This document shows positions 57,362 through 64,000 of a stretch of DNA of 64,000 bases, in pieces (the stretch's first letter is position 1; each line of letters begins with the position of its first letter). The stretch covers positions 49,886 to 113,885 of the forward strand of contig JAUNVQ010000002.1 of NCBI GenBank assembly GCA_030540715.1, in the 5' to 3' direction. The stretch is from Actinomycetaceae bacterium (lineage in GTDB: Bacteria; Actinomycetota; Actinomycetes; Actinomycetales; Actinomycetaceae). A program made the translations under genes and the position numbers. Under the pieces are notes generated by a model. It saw nothing but the letters and a program-made list of their open reading frames with translations, searched no databases and was not told the DNA's origin.

Positions 57362-58456
57362 ATGATAACGACTCGCAACGCCCACCCGTTCCTCACAGCA
57401 TCGCTGGGGCTGGCTGGTTGCGCAGCTGCTGTTGGAGCCTACGCGCTTGTAGAAGCACGATTGCCACGTGTGCGCACGACTCGGATTACACTTGAGCGAC
57501 TTCGCCAGCCACTGACCGTCATTCAGATAGCCGATGCGCATATGCACCACGGTTCACAGTGGCTAGAAAGGTTTTTAGTTAACCAAGCCCAACGCTACCG
57601 TGGGGCTCTTGTTCTTAATACGGGTGATAACTTTTCAACCCAAGCCGGTTTTGAGCGGTTAAAACGCGTCTTTTCGTCTTCTGCGTGGGGTTCCAATCCC
57701 GGTGTCTTCGTATTTGGATCTAATGACTACTATTCGGCGGTGCCAAAAAATCCAATATTTTATCCGCTACTGCGCTACGCACACTTTTTCGGCTACGAAC
57801 AGCTCATCCGCTACTGCGAACCAAAGAAGCGAACGGAAAAAGATCTACCGCACGCCGAGTTTGCCGCCTACCTGCGGCGTATGGGGTGGCGTGATGCACG
57901 CAATACAGCTCACGATTTCACTGTAGCATCCGATAGTGGTGCACCCCTTCGAGTGTCACTCATCGGTGTTGATGACCCGCATATATCACGTGACCGGCTA
58001 CCGGCTCCCACCGACCGATGGCAGAGCGCCGACCTGCGTATCGGTTTGACCCACGCACCCTACTCGCGCGTCCTCGATATGATGACAGCACTGGGGGCAG
58101 ATATTATTATCGCAGGTCATACCCATGGTGGGCAGGTGTGTATTCCTACTTTTGGGCCACTGGTGAATAACTGTGACATTCCCTTGAAATTTACCCGAGG
58201 CCTGCATCAATGGAATTGCGGTGAGGTTGAAACACCTCAACCGCGTGAAACAACTGGGGCAACCGACATTATTTCTCCGCACCACGATGGCCTGCCTTTC
58301 CTTGCCAAACGCCTGGTACAGGGTAATGCACAAACAAGTACACAGCTCTATGTTTCACAGGGGCTAGGTTGCGCCGTCTATACACCGATTCGCCTAGCAT
58401 GCCGACCCACACTAGATGTACTAGAGCTAGTTCCTTCAAATGATACAAAAGTATAA
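57362..58456 (+). CDS. metallophosphoesterase
   Basis: A 364-residue calcineurin-like phosphoesterase with an N-terminal hydrophobic segment (residues 10-30). Metal-binding motifs in order: IQIADAHMHHG, LNTGDNF, FGSNDYYS (in place of the commoner GNHD) and AGHTHGGQV. The closest relatives I can recall sit just after ponA2 in mycobacteria (Rv3683 type). Substrate unknown, perhaps a lipid or nucleotide phosphate at the membrane. A Thr/Glu/Pro/Gln-rich stretch before residue 310 separates the GHTHGG motif from the last conserved strand. Short spacing suggests co-transcription with the PBP. Confidence 0.9.
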   Translation: MITTRNAHPFLTASLGLAGCAAAVGAYALVEARLPRVRTTRITLERLRQPLTVIQIADAHMHHGSQWLERFLVNQAQRYRGALVLNTGDNFSTQAGFERLKRVFSSSAWGSNPGVFVFGSNDYYSAVPKNPIFYPLLRYAHFFGYEQLIRYCEPKKRTEKDLPHAEFAAYLRRMGWRDARNTAHDFTVASDSGAPLRVSLIGVDDPHISRDRLPAPTDRWQSADLRIGLTHAPYSRVLDMMTALGADIIIAGHTHGGQVCIPTFGPLVNNCDIPLKFTRGLHQWNCGEVETPQPRETTGATDIISPHHDGLPFLAKRLVQGNAQTSTQLYVSQGLGCAVYTPIRLACRPTLDVLELVPSNDTKV

Positions 58457-58794
58457 AAGAAGGATTTCTACGCCCGTAGTGGCAATTATTGGTTGGTTTT
58501 ACACTGCTTGATTTCCTTTACTTTTTCGCTACTTGTCAATTGCTGCCGATTTTCCTTTACCCTGATGAGTAGCATCACACACTGTCGGTTCGCAGTAGCT
58601 GGTTGGCAGTGGTGCCGATCTTGTAAAGGCTTACCCCCAATAGATCGATGATTCCTAAAGATGGTGAGCTCCAGTTGCCCACGCAAGAAGACAGATGGCA
58701 TTTGCCGATACTTGGTGATACCATGTGCGCACACTAGCTGGTAAAGAAGATTTGCTAGAAACCCACTTCGCTGATTAAACTGTAATGGCACATT

Positions 58795-58871
<77 letters not shown>

Positions 58872-58875
58872 CTGT

Positions 58876-58897
58876 TCCCCCTGGTTGAGGGGTTTTT
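58876..58897 (+). terminator. terminator of tRNA-Pro
   Basis: Short stem CCCC/GGGG around CTGGTTGA, followed by TTTTT, immediately after the tRNA. Confidence 0.7.
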
Positions 58898-59409
58898 AAC
58901 CATTCGCATTAACCACGCATCCTCCTTTCGTGTACCCCCTGTGTACCCCTGGATTGTGATGATGGAAGGTTTGTAAAATTCAGCAAGCGATGTGCACCAC
59001 CCATGAATCTTATGGCCACACTACCCCTGAATCTTGGCATCGTTTACCGCTGTACCACTATCACCACACCAACCCATGGTGCAGGCCAAAGGAAGAAAAC
59101 GCACATCGGGCAGCCACAGTCGCCTTCCACGAAAAACCAACAGAAAACGACAACAACCACACAGAATCAACATGCCTCAAGTGCTGCGTATCAGTGGGAA
59201 TCCACAACATCTTCTGCACTAAAGGACCTTTGGCATTGATTTTCGTGTGCTTTTCACTATAATATGAATAATACTTAATGAAAAGTGCTGGGTTTATTGC
59301 GAACGCTCACGGTTCGCTGTATATGTAGCTTTGACGATAGTAATGCTGGGCGTTATCACTATCTGCGAGTTGCCTATAGTACTTGACTACCACCACCGGG
59401 AGCACGATC
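58898..59409. other. tRNA-Pro to pilus locus interval, partly A/C-rich
   Basis: About 510 bases. GTGTACCCC is repeated at 58930 and 58941. The stretch 58985-59215 is A/C-rich on the plus strand and open in all three frames by low complexity, not by coding. An AT-rich patch around 59250-59290 probably belongs to the pilus promoter. No integrase fragment or second tRNA 3' copy is visible. Confidence 0.5.
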
Positions 59410-62010
59410 ATGAATGGCCACGGATTAACCAGCCATCCGATGACTCCTGCGCACCATCGAACGCTCACCATCATTTTTAGTTGCTTACTGAGCTTTGCTT
59501 TGGTGGTACTTCCATTGGCAGCGCAATCATTTGCCGACCCTGGAACACCTGCTACACCTCGCCCTCTTTCTTCTGCCCCAACATCACGCTCAACATACAC
59601 AACACCGAACACTCAACCCTACTCCACTTTACAAGCTGCTTCTTCGCAAGCAACAACAACAAACCGAAACACTACGGGCAATAACGCTGCACTCCCGCGC
59701 GAAAAATCATCGGTGCCCGCATCGACGACTCCAAGGAGCAACGCGGTAAAAGATGATCCGATGTTAGACAGCGATGCGCCAGCACAAGACAATGGCACTT
59801 CCGACGTTACTTCACCAGATAGTAATGATGCGGCAGACAATAACCCCCCTGATAGCAACACTACCGATGAGGAGGCCTTAGAGACTCCGCCTGGAGAACG
59901 TGGCGATGACACCATCGACATGCCAAACACACCAGGCAAGTCTGCGCCTACCGATCGCACCCATTCCGCTTCCACTTTACGCCATGCACGGTCTGCCATG
60001 AGGGCGGCCAACAATGTTCCCGACACCCCGGCATGTCAAAAGAAGCTCGCATGCCGCCCCGGCTACGTGTACAGCTCGGGCAGCAACGGAGAAATTGTGC
60101 AGCATGCCCCGAACGCGCAAACAGGCACTATCGACACGACCACTATCGCACGCTCCCCCTATGGAGAATACACAAATGGGCTTGCTATCAGCAATGATGC
60201 CGACACTGCATATATGATTACTAATACCAACGGAACAACTCACCGCGTCTATATGTATGACGCAAACACTGGCATCTGGTCCCGGTCAAAAGCGCTCAGG
60301 CTAAGCAGAGGAAGCTATTACGCGGGAGCCGTGAACCCCCTGACAGGTGAGTACGTATTTGGTCGCTACGAAAACCGGTGGATTAAACTTAATGGCTGGT
60401 TTCCAGTAAAACATACTGTCTTCGAGATGTATGCCTATAACGCCGACACAGATACCGTGCGCGGAGTGGGGCGTATTGCCACTTTTGAAAGTGGCAGCGG
60501 AGATATCGCTTTCGATACTGATGGCACGCTTTACCTTCTGCGCTCAATAGCAATCCGTTTCGACGTGTACACGCTTTCCCCGCAAAATATTCCCACAACA
60601 GGCGATGACGTGTCTCGGCTTCTTCCCTTCGCTAAGCCTCTTGATAATATCGCGACCGATATTCAAAGAATTAACGGAATTGCGATCGATAATGACGGTA
60701 AGATGATGATCGGCAACCATACCACCATGCATAAAATCAGTCTTGCCAACGGCAGCGTAACAACCGCTGACTACGCGCCGGGCATGAACTCACTTGACCT
60801 GGCTACATGTATTGGGCACCCATCGGTAACTGTCGTCAAAGATGTCGATACAGCAAGGCTTTATCCCAACGACCAGTTCCAACTGAGCCTCAGCTCTCAA
60901 GATGGCACGCAGCTTGCCGGTGTGACAACAACTGGCAGCGCACTGGGTATTCAAAAAGAAAAAATTCTGGACGCCCCCGTCGATAACGCCAGTAAATACA
61001 CCATCGCAGAAACAATGGCCAGCGCTTCGTCCTCTGAAATAGGAAGCTACGACTATACGATAGATTGTACGGACTGCCAGGGAAACGCCGTTGCGTCTTC
61101 AACAAATATGCCTCTTGAGCTGGATATTCCGTTGAATGGCAACAAACCAAATAACGATGTGACGCGCGTATGCACCATTCGCAATACGCCAAAACTTGGT
61201 GATGTCCGCCTGACGCTCACCGATAAAACCAGTGGTCTGCCCGTGGCACAAGGCAGCTTCGAGCTGTGGCTAGACGTCGATAATAACGGCATGCTTAACC
61301 CCACAATAGACACTCGTGTTCCTGCTCAGCCAGGGGGTGTCGCGCAGGCTGAGGCAACTAATGCGGCGGGTCAGATAGTGTGGAAAAACCTGCTGCACTC
61401 GCGCACATACCTGGTGAAAGAAGCCGCGTCGGCACCTGGATATCAACCCTTAACACCAGCAGTCTACCCCGTGACCGTGACGAAGCCACAAGCCGCTGGA
61501 TTCAATGATCTTGCCCTGCAAGTTGAGCGCATTTTGGGCACAGTGACCTGGGAAAAGAAGTCACCTGGGGGCGCATACCTGGCCGAGTCACGCTGGATTA
61601 TTCGCAACGAGGACGGGGCCACCACTGTGGAAGATTGCGTGAATACACCCTGCACAGGGGCCGATAGCAACCCCGAGGCCGGCACATTCCGCGTGGACGG
61701 CCTGGCGTGGGACGATTTTGTATTAGCAGAGGACGCGGCTCCACCGGGGTATGTGCTAGAGAGTACTGAACATGCGTTCACTATTTCAGCCACTGCATTA
61801 ACGAAAGAATTTGCGGAGCCATTTGTGAATCAACCAGCAACAATGCCACCCCTTCCCCTGACAGGCGGGTTAAGCAGTTACTTTTTCTTCCACACTGGAA
61901 AGCTCACTCTTATCGCGGCAGCCGCAAGTGGACTGTGGATGTTTCGTCGCAGGCTTGGTGGGCCTTTTACACAAGTAAGGGTTCGCCCAGAAGGAGGTTC
62001 ATCTGGATGA
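59410..62010 (+). CDS. pilus tip-like surface protein with beta-propeller-like head, SpaA-type domains and LPLTG signal
   Basis: An 866-residue secreted protein. The signal peptide is rich in Leu/Val and ends near AQSFA. Residues about 50-205 are a Ser/Thr/Asp/Pro stalk. From about 210 to 480 short strand repeats (YTNGLAISNDADTAYMI, GDIAFDTDGTLYLL, INGIAIDNDGKMMIG) resemble beta-propeller blades. Then come DUF5979/SpaA-like domains with the E-box-type segments TYLVKEAASAPGYQP and FVLAEDAAPPGYVLES. The sorting signal LPLTG is followed by a hydrophobic helix and RRRLGG. The start ATG follows GGGAG. First gene of a two-gene pilus unit; it lacks a pilin WxxxVxxYPK motif, so it is likely a tip or ancillary pilin and a substrate, not a backbone. 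Confidence 0.82.
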   Translation: MNGHGLTSHPMTPAHHRTLTIIFSCLLSFALVVLPLAAQSFADPGTPATPRPLSSAPTSRSTYTTPNTQPYSTLQAASSQATTTNRNTTGNNAALPREKSSVPASTTPRSNAVKDDPMLDSDAPAQDNGTSDVTSPDSNDAADNNPPDSNTTDEEALETPPGERGDDTIDMPNTPGKSAPTDRTHSASTLRHARSAMRAANNVPDTPACQKKLACRPGYVYSSGSNGEIVQHAPNAQTGTIDTTTIARSPYGEYTNGLAISNDADTAYMITNTNGTTHRVYMYDANTGIWSRSKALRLSRGSYYAGAVNPLTGEYVFGRYENRWIKLNGWFPVKHTVFEMYAYNADTDTVRGVGRIATFESGSGDIAFDTDGTLYLLRSIAIRFDVYTLSPQNIPTTGDDVSRLLPFAKPLDNIATDIQRINGIAIDNDGKMMIGNHTTMHKISLANGSVTTADYAPGMNSLDLATCIGHPSVTVVKDVDTARLYPNDQFQLSLSSQDGTQLAGVTTTGSALGIQKEKILDAPVDNASKYTIAETMASASSSEIGSYDYTIDCTDCQGNAVASSTNMPLELDIPLNGNKPNNDVTRVCTIRNTPKLGDVRLTLTDKTSGLPVAQGSFELWLDVDNNGMLNPTIDTRVPAQPGGVAQAEATNAAGQIVWKNLLHSRTYLVKEAASAPGYQPLTPAVYPVTVTKPQAAGFNDLALQVERILGTVTWEKKSPGGAYLAESRWIIRNEDGATTVEDCVNTPCTGADSNPEAGTFRVDGLAWDDFVLAEDAAPPGYVLESTEHAFTISATALTKEFAEPFVNQPATMPPLPLTGGLSSYFFFHTGKLTLIAAAASGLWMFRRRLGGPFTQVRVRPEGGSSG

Positions 62011-62171
62011 AGCATTCTTTCGTCATAAACAAGCCACTGCCCAGACAAAGAATAATTTGGGTAAAAGCTCGCCTACCGGAAGGTCAGCTGGACATAATGC
62101 CACCTATGAAAGGGCCAATACATAAGGTAGCACCTTCCTCAAGGGTCACAGCACTGAGGGCCACCATATAA
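62007..62171 (+). CDS. possible 54-residue peptide gene between the two pilins
   Basis: A frame beginning MKHSFVINKPLPRQRI, basic with Pro and Arg, overlaps the stop of the tip gene as ATGA. AAGGAGG stands 9 bases before its ATG, an ideal ribosome site, although those bases also code for the tip protein's Glu-Gly-Gly. There is no family, signal peptide or membrane segment. It may be chance or a coupling leader for the major pilin. Confidence 0.25.
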   Translation: MKHSFVINKPLPRQRIIWVKARLPEGQLDIMPPMKGPIHKVAPSSRVTALRATI

Positions 62172-62192
62172 GGAGCCACAAGGAAAATAGAA

Positions 62193-63710
62193 ATGAAAGG
62201 TTATCTCATGACTACGACACGTTGGAAACACACGATTACTTCGGTGTTTACTATCTTTGCTCTTGCATTGATGGGGATGGCATTTATGCCAACGGCAGAT
62301 GCTGCCCGCCCAAGTCTTCTTACACTAAGCACCGATAATATTGACTTCAAACAACCCAGTTCAATTACGATTCATAAACATGAAACCCCTGATTCAGGCA
62401 CAGCCAATAACGGGAAGGAACTAGAAGACGCTCCGCCGAATCCAGTAAATAACATTACGTTTGAGCTGACTAAACTTGACCTCGATGTGCAAGATTCAGC
62501 GAACTGGCAGCATCTTGACTCCCTTACCTACACAGCTGCTACTAACACGGTCACCATTGATGGCACTGGTGGGGCTACAACGCCAACCACTGTTGGTTTT
62601 GATGGTGCCCCTACGGAAAAGCGAACAAACCCACAAGGCATTGCTACCTTTAGCGACTTAACACCGGCGGTATATCTGGTGAAGGAACTTGATACTACCC
62701 GGCCCGATGGTCAATACGTCACCAAGATGTCTGAACCGTTCTTTGTAGTTCTCCCCATGGCAGTGACAGGCACTAACGAATGGAACTACAATGTTCACGC
62801 CTATCCGAAAAACTCGGTGACTACTATTACAAAGACCATCAATGATGAAGAAGCGTTTAATACCGATGACATTGTAACGTGGAGTGTAGAGGCGAAAATG
62901 CCAAGTGGATTAACGCTAGATACTGTCAAGATTGTTGATAATTTTGACCCGCGTATCCTTGCATCATCGCTTGCAGTCACGGGTGTCGCCGCAACTGGTG
63001 CCACCCCTGATTTAGTGAAAGACCGCGACTATACGGTGGACAGAACCGCTAGCAAGGTTACAGTAGAGTTCACTGGCGCTGGGCTCACTAAAATAAAAGG
63101 CAAAAATGTTATCGTGACGTACACCGGCAGCGTTGTACCGATTACCACATCTCTTCAACCGCCTGCTGGTGGCGAAGATGACGGAGTTATCCCCAACACC
63201 GCAAATGTCACCATCAATAGTTGGTCTGAAGATACTAATGAAGTGATAACGATATGGGGCGACTATCAGGTATATAAGTACACTGTGGTAGAAGATACTA
63301 AAAAAGCGTTGAAGGGAGCTGTTTTTTCGGTTTATCGTTTGGCAGACCCAAATGCAGATAACTGTGACGATCTGGTTGCTGAACCTGTGGCGACGGTTAC
63401 CACTGGTGACGATGGTAGGGCAAAGTTCCGTCTGAAAGCTGGACCATACTGCATGAAAGAGACGACACCTCCTCCTGGTTTTAAGGAGAATGACGAGGTC
63501 ATACCGATTATGGTGGACGGTGGTTCAACCTATATCAACCCAGGCGAAACGAACTATTCAGAGGTTGTTAACACGAAGGTTGATTACACCAACTTGCCGT
63601 TTACTGGCGCTAATGGACGATTATTGCTGGCAATTATCGGTAGCGCATTACTGGCTGTAGCACTTGGGTTGATGATTGTTAACTATAGGCGCAAGCGTCA
63701 TCAGTCATAG
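62193..63710 (+). CDS. major pilin, SpaA/SpaD-type, with LPFTG sorting signal
   Basis: A 505-residue backbone pilin. The signal peptide ends near TADA (residue 37). The pilin motif WNYNVHAYPK has its polymerising Lys at 206. A CNA-B-like D1 domain precedes it (VYLVKELDTTRPDG), then a central isopeptide-type domain (TITKTINDEEAFNTDDIVTW), then a C-terminal CNA-B domain with the E-box YCMKETTPPPGFKEN. LPFTG, a hydrophobic helix and RRKRHQS end the protein. Pilins of this type are joined by a class C sortase through the YPK Lys; none is encoded in the window. AAGGA precedes the first ATG and AAAGG the second (five codons later), so the start is uncertain by 15 bases. Confidence 0.93.
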   Translation: MKGYLMTTTRWKHTITSVFTIFALALMGMAFMPTADAARPSLLTLSTDNIDFKQPSSITIHKHETPDSGTANNGKELEDAPPNPVNNITFELTKLDLDVQDSANWQHLDSLTYTAATNTVTIDGTGGATTPTTVGFDGAPTEKRTNPQGIATFSDLTPAVYLVKELDTTRPDGQYVTKMSEPFFVVLPMAVTGTNEWNYNVHAYPKNSVTTITKTINDEEAFNTDDIVTWSVEAKMPSGLTLDTVKIVDNFDPRILASSLAVTGVAATGATPDLVKDRDYTVDRTASKVTVEFTGAGLTKIKGKNVIVTYTGSVVPITTSLQPPAGGEDDGVIPNTANVTINSWSEDTNEVITIWGDYQVYKYTVVEDTKKALKGAVFSVYRLADPNADNCDDLVAEPVATVTTGDDGRAKFRLKAGPYCMKETTPPPGFKENDEVIPIMVDGGSTYINPGETNYSEVVNTKVDYTNLPFTGANGRLLLAIIGSALLAVALGLMIVNYRRKRHQS

Positions 63711-63748
63711 GCCGTAGCTCCCTAAACTCTATTCCTTTAGCCCCTTAG

Positions 63749-63780
63749 AAAAAGCCCACGTCAAACGACGTGGGCTTTTT
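63749..63780 (+). terminator. strong terminator after the major pilin gene
   Basis: Perfect 14-bp stem AAAAAGCCCACGTC/GACGTGGGCTTTTT with loop AAAC, 39 bases past the stop. It closes the transcript before any downstream sortase gene. Confidence 0.95.
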
Positions 63781-63849
63781 CATGAATTATAATTTGATCT
63801 ATATATCTACCATCTTATATTATGATAATTACTTAATACGAAACGCACG

Positions 63850-64000
63850 CTAACAATAATCGTCGCTCAACTCATTAGCAGGAGAAACCGACACCGAACC
63901 AATAGTAATGACACAAGGTAGCTTAGCTTTCCACACTACCTTAACAAGCTCAACGAAACCGCCCCGCTTGGGATGCAGACACGCAAGAGGAGGGTTTACC
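63850..64000 (-). CDS. possible 3' end of a gene running off the window
   Basis: On the minus strand one frame is open from the window edge for about 50 codons and ends with a TAG. It reads LVKVVWKAKLPCVITIGS in the middle and ends NELSDDYC. No family is recognised and there is no start inside the window. The gap before it contains an AT-rich segment. It could be a truncated coding end or chance. Confidence 0.3.
   Translation of the reverse strand, partial: VNPPLACLHPKRGGFVELVKVVWKAKLPCVITIGSVSVSPANELSDDYC

Noticed and set aside
58990..59262. Three overlapping plus-strand frames after tRNA-Pro
   Set aside because: All three frames are open because the DNA is A/C-rich; translations are Thr/Gln/His low-complexity with no starts.

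Overview
The window looks like chromosome of an actinobacterium (Actinomycetota) of moderate GC, roughly half GC by eye. The markers are CarD, CrgA, a WhiB regulator, a class E sortase, the FhaA-FhaB-PstP-RodA-PbpA-PknA-PknB operon and a MenJ-like reductase. Three gene blocks match Mycobacterium tuberculosis order from memory: ispD-carD (Rv3582c-Rv3583c), fhaA to ppiA (Rv0020c-Rv0009) and RidA-whiB4-ponA2-phosphoesterase (Rv3678c-Rv3683). Here all three lie within about 50 kb. The many wall-anchored adhesins and pilins suggest a host-associated, surface-colonising organism. This taxonomic reading is inference; no marker sequence was searched.

Layout. 0-14 kb is a mostly minus-strand housekeeping stretch: MenJ-like reductase, MarC protein, tRNA-Arg, fructosamine kinase, BASS transporter, quinone oxidoreductase, UMF1 MFS transporter, dimethylargininase, IspD, CarD, phosphoglycerate mutase and NrdF. 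14-25 kb holds an unrecognised resolvase-fold-like protein, a large secreted acidic protein, a COG3044-type ATPase, a CycA-like permease and a CAP/Ig-like surface protein ending in an LARTG sorting signal. 25.5-35.2 kb is the cell-shape and Ser/Thr-kinase operon on the plus strand. 35.3-39.2 kb runs back on the minus strand: trpG, a 51-residue membrane protein, sortase E, crgA, rhomboid and cyclophilin. 41.3-52.9 kb is one giant gene for a 3857-residue repeat adhesin, flanked by AT-rich DNA. 53.3-58.5 kb is RidA, a DUF4177-like small protein, WhiB, a class A PBP and a phosphoesterase. After tRNA-Pro, 59.4-63.7 kb is a sortase-dependent pilus locus with a tip-like protein and a major pilin, ended by a strong terminator.

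How the parts fit. FHA proteins, phosphatase, RodA, PbpA and the two kinases form the phospho-signalling module for septal and polar wall growth, and CrgA belongs to the same divisome. Sortase E beside this module can anchor LAXTG proteins, and the LARTG protein 11 kb away is a natural candidate substrate. The pilins (LPLTG, LPFTG) need housekeeping and pilin-polymerising sortases that are not in the window.

Most unusual are (i) the giant adhesin, with about 14 DUF5979-like and 10 VaFE/TQ-ester repeats, all ten VaFE units keeping the Thr and Gln expected to form an ester crosslink; (ii) hydrophilic low-complexity insertions in at least five ordinary enzymes (IspD twice, quinone oxidoreductase, TrpG, fructosamine kinase, COG3044 ATPase), plus a long acidic extension on RidA; (iii) a protein beside nrdF that resembles a serine-recombinase catalytic domain without its catalytic residues; and (iv) several A/C-rich intergenic islands, all in the same orientation.
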